Origin: Phycisphaerae bacterium
GTDB taxonomy: Bacteria; Planctomycetota; Phycisphaerae; SM23-33
Reading direction: 5' to 3'
Length of the DNA stretch: 34,862 nt
NCBI GenBank assembly: GCA_016782885.1
Contig: JADHXQ010000050.1
Location: 1-34,862 of the forward strand
The number at the start of each line of letters is the position of its first letter. Within the stretch, counting starts at the first letter, position 1. The notes below the pieces were generated by a model. It was not told where the DNA came from and ran no database searches. It worked only from the letters and a program-made list of their open reading frames with translations. Made by a program: the position numbers and the translations under genes. Positions 8,964 through 16,745 of this stretch are shown one piece after another.

Positions 8964-10814
8964 ATGAAGAACGGTTATTGGCAGCGATTGCTTCGGATCA
9001 ACTTGACGACCCGCACGGTAGAAGTCGAGCCGATCGCGGAAGAAGACCTGAAGGCATTTGTAGGCGGTGCCGGTCTGGGAGCGGAAATCCTCCGCCGCGA
9101 AACGCCCGCCAGGCAGGATCCCTACGGTCCGGAAAACCGCCTGATCTTCGCGACGGGCCCGTTCCAGGGACCGCCCGTGCCCGGCGGCGCGAAGTTCAGC
9201 GTCGTCGCGGTCTCGCCGGTGACTCACACGTTTGGCGATTCGGCGGCAGGGGCCGCTTGGGGACCGGCGCTCAAGGATGCCGGATATGATGTGCTGCTCT
9301 TCGAGGGCGCCGCAGACGCTCCGGTATTCGTATCGATCGAGGACGACAAGGTCGAAATTCACGACGCGGCCGGGATGTGGGGCCTCGACACGTTTGAAAC
9401 CATAGACGCCGTCCACGAGCAACTCGATAACAGCAAACTCAGCATCGCGTCGATCGGTCCTGCCGGCGAACGCAAAGTCGCCATCGCCTGCATAACGTTT
9501 GACAAGCACAGCTTCGCCGGGCGATGCGGGCTCGGCGCCGTCATGGGTTCGAAAAACCTCAAGGCCGTCGCAGTCGGCGGAACGCAGCAAGCCGAACTCC
9601 ACGATCCCCAACTCGCCGCGACGCTGATCAAGCAGTTCCAGCACGAGATCGCCCAGGTGGTCAGGGGAAACGGTTTCCGCGAGCACGGAACTCCCGGACT
9701 CTGCGAAAGCGCCGAAGCGATCGGCGACATGCCGATCAAGTACTGGGATGGCGACGTCTGGCCCGAGGGGGCGAAGAAACTCGGCGGCGTGAGCTATACC
9801 AGTTCGCTTCGGGCAAAACCGTATCCCTGCAAATACTGTCCCATCGGATGCCATCGCCAGATCACCATCGAAGAACCGAAAGAGTACGCGATGGAAGGCA
9901 TCGGCCCGGAATACGAAACGCTGGGGATGATGGGCACTAACCTGCTCATCGACGATCCCAAAGCGGTCGCCGTCGCCAACGAGATCGCCAACCGCCTGGG
10001 GATAGATACGATCTCGGCCGGAGCGATGATCGGCTTCGCGATGGAGTGCTTCGAGAAGGGGTGGATAACGCCCGCCCAGGCCGGCGGCCTGGACCTGACC
10101 TGGGGAAACCCGGCCGCTCTGATCGGACTGGTCGAGCAGATCGGCAAGCGGGAGGGTTTGGGCGCCATCTTCGCCGATGGTATCCTTCCCGCAGCCGAGG
10201 GCATTTCGCCCGAAGCTGTCGAGAGCGTCGTGCATGTAAAGGGCCTGGACCTGCCCGCTCACGATCCGCGGTCGTGCTTCTCGCTGGCGCCGAGTTACGC
10301 CACCAGCACTCGAGGCGCCTGCCACTTCCGCGGCCCGTGCGAGGATGTGGAGATGGGCGGGTTCTACATCCCCGAAGCGGATATCACCGAAGAGACCACC
10401 ACGATGTTCGAGGGGGACAATCAGGGGTTGCTGGCCGGTAAGTGTCAGGATTTGGGATCGCTGGCCAATTCGCTGGTGGTCTGCCTGTTTGTGATCGACG
10501 GGGGCGCCTGGGCATTGACGGGCGTAAAGGACCTGTTCAACGCAATCACCGGTTGGGACTTCTCGACCGACGACCTTCTGGCGGCAGGCGAGCGGGGCTT
10601 CACATCGCAGCGACTGATCAACATCCGCGACGGATACGACGCCAAGACCGACGTCCTTCCGAAGAAGATGTTCCAGGCCGCCGTAACCGGCGGGCGGGCG
10701 GGCAAGGTTCCTCCGCTGGCGGACATGCTGCGGGAATATTACGAAGTTCGCGGATGGGACGCCAATGGCGTGCCCACCGACGAGACACTTGAGGGCCTGG
10801 GACTGACCAGGTAA
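8964..10814 (+). CDS. aor: Aldehyde ferredoxin oxidoreductase (tungstopterin enzyme)
   Basis: 616 residues. The ATG at 8964 has GAGGAG 6 bases upstream (8952-8957), which decides it over the upstream start at 8934. The four ligands of the [4Fe-4S] cluster are visible: C289, C292 and C296 (PCKYCPIGC) and C507 (NSLVVC). They sit where they do in the Pyrococcus furiosus enzyme (C288/C291/C295/C494 from memory). The GPEYETLG motif near the pterin site is also present, and the length is normal. The family oxidises aldehydes to carboxylates and reduces ferredoxin, using a tungsten bis-pterin; it is cytoplasmic and oxygen-sensitive. No dedicated W/Mo cofactor or ferredoxin genes are in the window. 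The neighbouring DapA-family lyase could supply its aldehyde. A 94-base gap upstream has only a weak promoter candidate. Confidence 0.93.
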   Translation: MKNGYWQRLLRINLTTRTVEVEPIAEEDLKAFVGGAGLGAEILRRETPARQDPYGPENRLIFATGPFQGPPVPGGAKFSVVAVSPVTHTFGDSAAGAAWGPALKDAGYDVLLFEGAADAPVFVSIEDDKVEIHDAAGMWGLDTFETIDAVHEQLDNSKLSIASIGPAGERKVAIACITFDKHSFAGRCGLGAVMGSKNLKAVAVGGTQQAELHDPQLAATLIKQFQHEIAQVVRGNGFREHGTPGLCESAEAIGDMPIKYWDGDVWPEGAKKLGGVSYTSSLRAKPYPCKYCPIGCHRQITIEEPKEYAMEGIGPEYETLGMMGTNLLIDDPKAVAVANEIANRLGIDTISAGAMIGFAMECFEKGWITPAQAGGLDLTWGNPAALIGLVEQIGKREGLGAIFADGILPAAEGISPEAVESVVHVKGLDLPAHDPRSCFSLAPSYATSTRGACHFRGPCEDVEMGGFYIPEADITEETTTMFEGDNQGLLAGKCQDLGSLANSLVVCLFVIDGGAWALTGVKDLFNAITGWDFSTDDLLAAGERGFTSQRLINIRDGYDAKTDVLPKKMFQAAVTGGRAGKVPPLADMLREYYEVRGWDANGVPTDETLEGLGLTR

Positions 10815-10845
10815 CGCCCCGAAAACGGGCAAGAGGAGTATTCTG

Positions 10846-11727
10846 ATGGGCTTTGAAGGTATTATTCCGGCATTGGTGACGCCAATGACCGACGGGGGGG
10901 AAGTGGACTACGAAACGCTGTCGAGTTTCGTCAACTACATGATTGAAAGCGGAGTGCATGGTATTGCTCCGTTGGGCAGCACGGGCGAGTATTACGCGCT
11001 GAACGACCAGGAGCGCCGGGGCGTGACGGCCGCGGTGATCGAAGCCGCCGCCGGGCGCGTGCCCGTTGTCGTGGGCACGAACGGAGGCAGCACGCGCGAG
11101 ATTGTCAAATACTCGCAGCAGGCGCAGTCGCAGGGCGCCGCGGGCCTCCTGCTGGCCGCTCCGTACTACTCCCTGCCGACCCCCGGAGAACTCGTAGAAC
11201 ATTTCCGCGTGATAGACAGCGAAATCGACATCCCCATCATGCTCTATAACTACCCCGGGCGAACCGGTGTGGACATGACGCCCGACATCGTCGGACAACT
11301 TGCCGAACTGGACAACGTGCAGTATGTCAAGGAGAGCACCGGCGATCTGACGCGAGTCAGCGAGATCATCCGCCGCTTTGGCGACAAGATAACCGTCTTC
11401 TGCGGCTGTGACACGCTGGCGCTGGAGAGCTTCTTCATGGGCGCCGCCGGTTGGGTCAGCGGAGTTTTCAACGTCCTGCCCGCCGAGAGCGCCAGGCTGT
11501 TCGATCTGGCGGTAAAGAGCGACGACCTGCCCGCCGCACGTGAGCTTTACTACAGGCTCCTGCCCGTCCTTGGGCTGATGGAAGGCGGGGGCAAGTACAC
11601 GCAGTTCGTCAAGGCCGCCTGCGAGCTGATGGGCCATCCCGCAGGCCCGCCGCGCCAGCCGCTGATGGCCCCCGACGCCGGGGAAATAGCACAACTGGCT
11701 GAGGCACTCCGTCCGTTTGCCGGATGA
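10846..11727 (+). CDS. DapA/NanA-family (DHDPS superfamily) lyase
   Basis: 293 residues, the usual length. ATG at 10846 with AAGAGGAG just upstream, 31 bases after aor. The class I aldolase features are all present: Schiff-base lysine K162 in YVKEST, tyrosine Y134 in LYNYPGRTG, and the carboxylate-binding motif GSTGE at residues 44-48. The superfamily covers dihydrodipicolinate synthase, N-acetylneuraminate lyase, 2-keto-3-deoxy sugar acid aldolases and hydroxyproline-pathway dehydratases; all form a Schiff base with a 2-oxo acid, usually pyruvate. Its place between aor and an oxidoreductase, away from lysine genes, argues for a catabolic aldolase or dehydratase rather than lysine biosynthesis. 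The exact substrate cannot be read from the sequence. Confidence 0.88.
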   Translation: MGFEGIIPALVTPMTDGGEVDYETLSSFVNYMIESGVHGIAPLGSTGEYYALNDQERRGVTAAVIEAAAGRVPVVVGTNGGSTREIVKYSQQAQSQGAAGLLLAAPYYSLPTPGELVEHFRVIDSEIDIPIMLYNYPGRTGVDMTPDIVGQLAELDNVQYVKESTGDLTRVSEIIRRFGDKITVFCGCDTLALESFFMGAAGWVSGVFNVLPAESARLFDLAVKSDDLPAARELYYRLLPVLGLMEGGGKYTQFVKAACELMGHPAGPPRQPLMAPDAGEIAQLAEALRPFAG

Positions 11728-11817
11728 GGGGTTTTGTCTTTGCCTATGGGCGGAAGGGGGGTATGCTTATGGGGGAAGTATGCGAAATCGATTTTCTCCA
11801 ACAACAGGAGACTCACC

Positions 11818-13029
11818 ATGCCGGATAAAGCAAAAGTCACACGTCGCGGTTTCATGAAGAAAGCGGCGGTTGCCGCCGCGGTTCCGATGTTCGTTAACTC
11901 CAGGGCGTTCGGCGCCAACGACCGGATCACGATGGGATGCATCGGGATGGGCGGTCGGGGAACCGGAGACATGGGCGGCTTCCTGGGTTCGAGCAATGTC
12001 CAGGTCGTCGCCGTCTGCGACGTTGTCAAGGCACACTGCGATAGAGCCAAGGGCAATGTCGACGGGCGGTACAAGTCCAAGGACTGCAAGACCTACGTCG
12101 ACTTCCGGGAGATCACCGGCCGCGGCGACATAGAGGCCGTAATGATCGGTACGCCGGATCACTGGCACGCGGCGATTTCCATCGAGGCGATGAAAAACGG
12201 CAAGGACGTCTTCTGCGAGAAGCCCGAGACGCTGACGGTCCGCCAGGGACGCGCCATGGTCAAAATCGCACGGCGGTACGGGCGGGTATTCTCCGGCGGC
12301 AGCCAGCGGGTATGGGGCGACTATAACTGGTTCCACAAGATGGTCCAGGGCGGGGCGATCGGCGAGGTCAAAGAGGCGTGGGTTGACGTCTGGGGTCCGT
12401 CGGGACCGTGTCTGCTTCCGCCGGTTGCGACTCCGGCCGGCGTCGACTGGGACATGTGGCTTGGACCGGCGCCGAAGCGACCGTTCCATCCGCAGTTGAT
12501 TCGCGGCGGTTTCCGCCCGTTCCGCGACTATTCCGGCGGCGGTATGACCGACTGGGGCTGCCACACGTTCGGCGGGGCGATGTTCTGCCTGGGCCTGCAT
12601 ATGACCGGTCCGACCAGTATCACCCCGCCTGACGGAAAGGACGTCAAGCTGCTTACCTTCGAGTTCGCCAACGGTGTGAAGATATACCATGGTAAAAAAA
12701 GCGGACGTATGGCGTACAAGGGCACTGAAGGCGAAATTCCCGGTCCGAAGGGTACGCGGCAGCAAACGCCCCCGAACATCCACATTCCCAACTACAAAGG
12801 CAGCGGAGGGCTGATCGGCGATTTCCTCCACTGCGTTCGCACTCGCGAGAAACCCTTCCGCGATATCGAGGTCGCGCACCGCACCGCCACCTTCTGCCAC
12901 CTGGGCAATATTGCTTACTGGCTCAAGAGGCCTTTGAAGTGGGACCCGGACAAAGAAGAGATCATCGGCGACGCCGAAGCCTCCCGATGGCTCGACCGCG
13001 AAGCACGCGAACCCTGGGGACTCTGGTAG
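11818..13029 (+). CDS. Gfo/Idh/MocA-family oxidoreductase with Tat signal
   Basis: 403 residues. The ATG at 11818 has AGGAG 7 bases upstream and begins a twin-arginine signal (TRRGFMKKAAVAAAVPMF), so the folded, cofactor-loaded enzyme should be exported. The NAD(P)-binding motif GCIGMGGRG follows directly. The family EKP motif is at E134-K135-P136, and the likely catalytic pair is D245/H249 in TDWGCH. Members oxidise or reduce sugars and inositols; some exported ones act as glycosidases with bound NAD. The gene lies 90 bases after the DapA-family gene and 41 bases before the HEAT-repeat gene on the same strand. The substrate is unknown; the sulfatase two genes on suggests sulfated or other complex glycans. 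Confidence 0.9.
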   Translation: MPDKAKVTRRGFMKKAAVAAAVPMFVNSRAFGANDRITMGCIGMGGRGTGDMGGFLGSSNVQVVAVCDVVKAHCDRAKGNVDGRYKSKDCKTYVDFREITGRGDIEAVMIGTPDHWHAAISIEAMKNGKDVFCEKPETLTVRQGRAMVKIARRYGRVFSGGSQRVWGDYNWFHKMVQGGAIGEVKEAWVDVWGPSGPCLLPPVATPAGVDWDMWLGPAPKRPFHPQLIRGGFRPFRDYSGGGMTDWGCHTFGGAMFCLGLHMTGPTSITPPDGKDVKLLTFEFANGVKIYHGKKSGRMAYKGTEGEIPGPKGTRQQTPPNIHIPNYKGSGGLIGDFLHCVRTREKPFRDIEVAHRTATFCHLGNIAYWLKRPLKWDPDKEEIIGDAEASRWLDREAREPWGLW

Positions 13030-13070
13030 TCGATAGCAGCAGATTCAACCAACAACGAAAGGATCATGCG

Positions 13071-15098
13071 ATGAAACGCTCGTTCACGATATTGCTGTCG
13101 GCGATGATGGCGCTCGCCGCGTTTAGTTCAACCGTTTCCGCGGATACACTGGAAGACCTCGACAAGGCACTGACCGAAGCGGCCGCCTGGAAGTACGGCG
13201 ACAGCGACTCTTCGATGAAGACTATCGAGTCGGCGACTTTCGCCGCGGGCAACGATCCCAAGCTGCGCGGTCCGGTCGAGAGCAAGCTCATCGCCGCGCT
13301 GAAGACTTCAAAGTCAGTCGACCTGCGGAGGTTCATCTGCAGGCAGTTGCGGACGATCGGCACGGTCAAGTCCGTGCCCGTGCTGGCGAGCCTGCTGGGT
13401 GATGCGGAACTCACGCACGGCGCCCGCTACGCTCTGGGGCGTATCAAAGACGACAAGGCCGCCGCCGCCCTGCACGCGGCGATGGGCAAGACCTCGGGCA
13501 AGATCCGGATCGGTATTATCATTACGCTGGCCAAGCGCGGGTATACCGCCGCGATGGGCGACATGGTCAAACTGTTCGGATCTTCGGACAAGGACGTAGC
13601 GCAGGCGTCTATACGGGGCGTGGGTATCCTGGGCGGTTCGGCGGCGGCAAAGGCGCTCCTGGGCGCACGGCCAAAGTCATCCGGGCAACTCCGCAAACGC
13701 ATTGACGACGCCCTGTTCGATTGCGCCGAGGAACTTACCCGCAGCGGTAAGGGTTCCGATGCGGCGGTTATCTACAAGGTGCTCTACACGCCCAAAGAAG
13801 CGGTCCACGTTCGCCTGGCGGCCCTCAGAGGACTCGCCCGATCGCAGGGAGCCCAAGCCGCCAATACTCTCGCTGCCGTCATCAAGGGCGACGACCCGCA
13901 GATGCGAGCCAGCGCTATCGCATTCATGACCGATGTGAAAGACCCCGGCGCCACCAAGACGCTGGTGGATTTGCTGGGAACCATGAAGCCCGAAAGCCAA
14001 ACGCTGATCCTCCGCAGCCTGGGCGCCCGCGGTGATAAGTCCGCATGCGCCGCGGCAACCAAGGCTGCCGCCAGCGAAGACAAGAACGTCAAAGCAGCGG
14101 CGCTGGAAGCTTTGGGCTCGGTCGGCGGGGCGTCATCGATTAACTTGCTGGTCAAAGCCGCCTCCTCCGAACGAGCCGCACGCTCCAGCCTGCTGGTGAT
14201 CAAAGGCGACGGTGTTGACGACAATATTATCAAAGCGGTCGCCTCCGAAGATGTCAGGATCAGCATCGAAGCCATTGGCGCCTTGAAAGGTCGCGGTTGC
14301 AAAAAGGCTGTCGACGCGCTGTTCAAAGCCGCCGCGAGCAAGGAGTCCGACGTCCGACGGGCGGCTATTGGAGCACTGGGTACGCTTGCCGGCGAGAAGG
14401 ACATCGCTCGCCTGCTGGCGCTGCTGGTGAAGCCTGCCGATCCGAAAGACCGCTCGGGAATCGAACATGCCGCGGGCGTCGCGTTCCTGTCGGTCGGTGA
14501 CAAGGAGAAATCCGCGGAGAAAGTGCTAGTAGCTATGCGTTCAGCGTCTGGAGACGCCAAGGCGGCGCTGGTTCGCCTGCTTGTCCAGACGCCCACGACC
14601 AAGGCTTTGAGCGCGGTCAAGGCGATGGTTAAGGACCAGACCGAGTCCATCAACGATGCAGCCGTTCGTACGCTGGCCGGTTGGCCCGATGCGACGCCCG
14701 CCGGCGCGGTACTCGCGCTTGCCAAGTCAACGTCCAACAAGACACACCGCGTCCTGCTGCTGAGGGGTTATGTCCGCATGGCCGCTCTGACCAAGGATCC
14801 CGCCGGCATGTGTATGCGTGCGATGAAACTTGCCGACAGCACGCAGGACAAGAAACTGGTCCTCTCGGGTTTCAAGTCGGCCGGTTCAATGGAAGCGCTG
14901 AACATGGTCGCCAGGTATCTCGACGACAAGAACACGCGTGAGGAAGCCGCGATGGCCGCGGCGATGATCGGCGAGAGGCTTCGCGGGTCCAAGGACCGGC
15001 TGCAGGTCAAGTTCATCCTCCAGAAGGTCGTCAAAGTGACCAAGAACCGCAACACGAAAAAGATGGCCGAGAAAACTGTTCGGGGTATAAAAAAGTAG
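13071..15098 (+). CDS. Secreted HEAT-repeat protein
   Basis: 675 residues. The ATG at 13071 has AAGGA 8 bases upstream and starts a Sec signal peptide (MKRSFTILLSAMMALAAFSS, cleavage after VSA). From about residue 60 to 640 the protein is a run of about 30-40-residue helical repeats of the HEAT/PBS-lyase kind, with recurrent patterns such as VRRAAIGALG, VKAAALEALG and IRIGIIITLA. It is very rich in Lys and Ala and has no catalytic motif. HEAT arrays are scaffolds for protein contacts; planctomycetes often encode exported ones beside Gfo/Idh/MocA oxidoreductases and sulfatases, as here. The partner is unknown. The neighbouring exported enzymes or the HzsA-related protein at the end of the operon are the obvious candidates. 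Confidence 0.85.
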   Translation: MKRSFTILLSAMMALAAFSSTVSADTLEDLDKALTEAAAWKYGDSDSSMKTIESATFAAGNDPKLRGPVESKLIAALKTSKSVDLRRFICRQLRTIGTVKSVPVLASLLGDAELTHGARYALGRIKDDKAAAALHAAMGKTSGKIRIGIIITLAKRGYTAAMGDMVKLFGSSDKDVAQASIRGVGILGGSAAAKALLGARPKSSGQLRKRIDDALFDCAEELTRSGKGSDAAVIYKVLYTPKEAVHVRLAALRGLARSQGAQAANTLAAVIKGDDPQMRASAIAFMTDVKDPGATKTLVDLLGTMKPESQTLILRSLGARGDKSACAAATKAAASEDKNVKAAALEALGSVGGASSINLLVKAASSERAARSSLLVIKGDGVDDNIIKAVASEDVRISIEAIGALKGRGCKKAVDALFKAAASKESDVRRAAIGALGTLAGEKDIARLLALLVKPADPKDRSGIEHAAGVAFLSVGDKEKSAEKVLVAMRSASGDAKAALVRLLVQTPTTKALSAVKAMVKDQTESINDAAVRTLAGWPDATPAGAVLALAKSTSNKTHRVLLLRGYVRMAALTKDPAGMCMRAMKLADSTQDKKLVLSGFKSAGSMEALNMVARYLDDKNTREEAAMAAAMIGERLRGSKDRLQVKFILQKVVKVTKNRNTKKMAEKTVRGIKK

Positions 15099-15132
15099 CG
15101 GGCGATGCTTCCTGCGAAGAAAGGCGACGTCC

Positions 15133-16725
15133 GTGAATAGACCGCGATTTACCAGGCGGAAGTTTCTCAGAACCACCGGATTGGCTACCGCGGCAATGGC
15201 GTTGCCCGCGGTTGTCCGCGGCGCCGAGGCCGGGGGCGACAGACCGGACATCGTCGTGATCGTGGCCGATGATATGGGGTATTCGGACATCGGATGCTAT
15301 GGCGGCGAGATTCCCACACCGAACATCGACTCGATCGCCGCGCGCGGGATGCGCTTCACGCAGTATCATTCCGAGAACATGTGTGCCCCCACGCGCGCAT
15401 CTCTTCTTACGGGCCTGTACCACATTCGCGGGTTTGGAAAGAACACGGTTGCGGTTGCCGAGGTGTTGGGCAATGCGGGTTATAACACGTGCATGTCGGG
15501 CAAGTGGCACGTTTCCGGCGGCGGAAACCAGACGCCCCCGAAACGCGGTTTCAAGCGGTTCTTTGGTACGTTGAGGGGGTGCGGGAGTTTCTTCGCGCCG
15601 AAGTTTCTCAATCGCGACGGGAAGAACGCCGAGGGCGAGTGGAAACGCAAGGATTTCTACTATACCGACGCGATCTCCGACAATGCGGCCAGGTATATCG
15701 AGGAAACGCCCAAAGGCGCTCCGCTGTTCCTGCACGTAGCCTACACCGCGGCCCACTGGCCTTTGCATGCTTGCTCGGAGGATATCGCTCGCTACAAGGG
15801 CAAGTATTCCATGGGCTGGGATAAACTGCGCGATCAGCGGTTGGCGCGGATGAAGAAGCTTGGCGTGGTCCCCCCGGACGTGAAACTTTCGCCGCGGAAC
15901 TCCCGGGTGCCCGCCTGGACCGACGAGAAGAACAAGGCCTGGCAGGAGCGCCGCATGGAGGTCTACGCCGCACAGATCGAGAGCATGGACTCTGGGATAG
16001 GGCGGATCGTTAAGGCCCTCAAATCCGCCGGGCGACTCGACAATACCGTGCTGATGTTCACTGTCGACAACGGCGGTTGTCACGTGGAGTTCGCCCCAAA
16101 ACGAACTGGAGACTGGCTGAACAAAACCACACGGGATGGTAAACCGCTGAAGGTGGGCAACCTGCCGGAGGTGATGCCCGGCCCGGAAGACACCTGGCAG
16201 AGTTACGGTTACGGTTGGGCCAACGCGTCCAACACGCCGTTCAGAATGTTCAAGCAGTTCGATCACGAGGGGGGGATTCTGTTGCCGATGATCGTTCAGT
16301 GGCCCAGGGTGATTAAGACCGGCGGCGTGCTGAGCGACCAGGTATGCCACGTCATCGACATCATGCCCACCGCTCTGGATCTGGCGGGGTGCGAGTACCC
16401 AAAAGCATTCAACGGCGCTGAGATATTTCCGGTCGACGGTAAGAGCATGGCGCCGATCTTCCACGGAAAGCAGCGAAAAGGCCACGACGTGCTGTACTGG
16501 CGCTATGCCCGCGGGCGGGCCGTGCGGCGGGGCAAGTGGAAGCTCGTCGCACAGGACAGACGCCCGTGGGAGTTGTACGATATGCAGGTCGATCCTGTGG
16601 AAATGAACGATCTGGCGTCGGATAAGCCCGAACTGGTCAAAGAACTCTCCGATCTCTGGCAGGCCTGGAGCGGATTGAAACGCGGCGGCAAGAAGTCCCG
16701 CAGGAAACGCGCCGACAAGAAATGA
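15133..16725 (+). CDS. Family S1 sulfatase (arylsulfatase) with Tat signal
   Basis: 530 residues from a GTG start at 15133 (AAAGG 9 bases upstream). The N terminus is a twin-arginine signal (FTRRKFLRTTGLATAAMALP). The alkaline-phosphatase-fold metal site begins with IVADDMGYSD (D46, D47). The nucleophile motif is C84-A-P-T-R88, a Cys-type CxPxR site that must be converted to formylglycine. HWPLHA, VDNGG and GKWHVSG are further active-site landmarks. The family hydrolyses sulfate esters, in planctomycetes mostly on marine or sediment polysaccharides. No maturase (anSME or FGE) is in the window. The C terminus is a Lys/Arg-rich tail. It lies 34 bases after the HEAT-repeat gene and 20 bases before the third HzsA-related gene, so it is in the same transcript. 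Confidence 0.93.
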   Translation: MNRPRFTRRKFLRTTGLATAAMALPAVVRGAEAGGDRPDIVVIVADDMGYSDIGCYGGEIPTPNIDSIAARGMRFTQYHSENMCAPTRASLLTGLYHIRGFGKNTVAVAEVLGNAGYNTCMSGKWHVSGGGNQTPPKRGFKRFFGTLRGCGSFFAPKFLNRDGKNAEGEWKRKDFYYTDAISDNAARYIEETPKGAPLFLHVAYTAAHWPLHACSEDIARYKGKYSMGWDKLRDQRLARMKKLGVVPPDVKLSPRNSRVPAWTDEKNKAWQERRMEVYAAQIESMDSGIGRIVKALKSAGRLDNTVLMFTVDNGGCHVEFAPKRTGDWLNKTTRDGKPLKVGNLPEVMPGPEDTWQSYGYGWANASNTPFRMFKQFDHEGGILLPMIVQWPRVIKTGGVLSDQVCHVIDIMPTALDLAGCEYPKAFNGAEIFPVDGKSMAPIFHGKQRKGHDVLYWRYARGRAVRRGKWKLVAQDRRPWELYDMQVDPVEMNDLASDKPELVKELSDLWQAWSGLKRGGKKSRRKRADKK

Positions 16726-16745
16726 TCTCAGCCGGGAGTGGTTAT

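Noticed and set aside
8937-10832. Long open frame (about 630 codons) antisense to aor
   Set aside because: It is the GC-rich shadow of aor: no family match, no start context and no conserved motifs, while aor has all its cysteine ligands.
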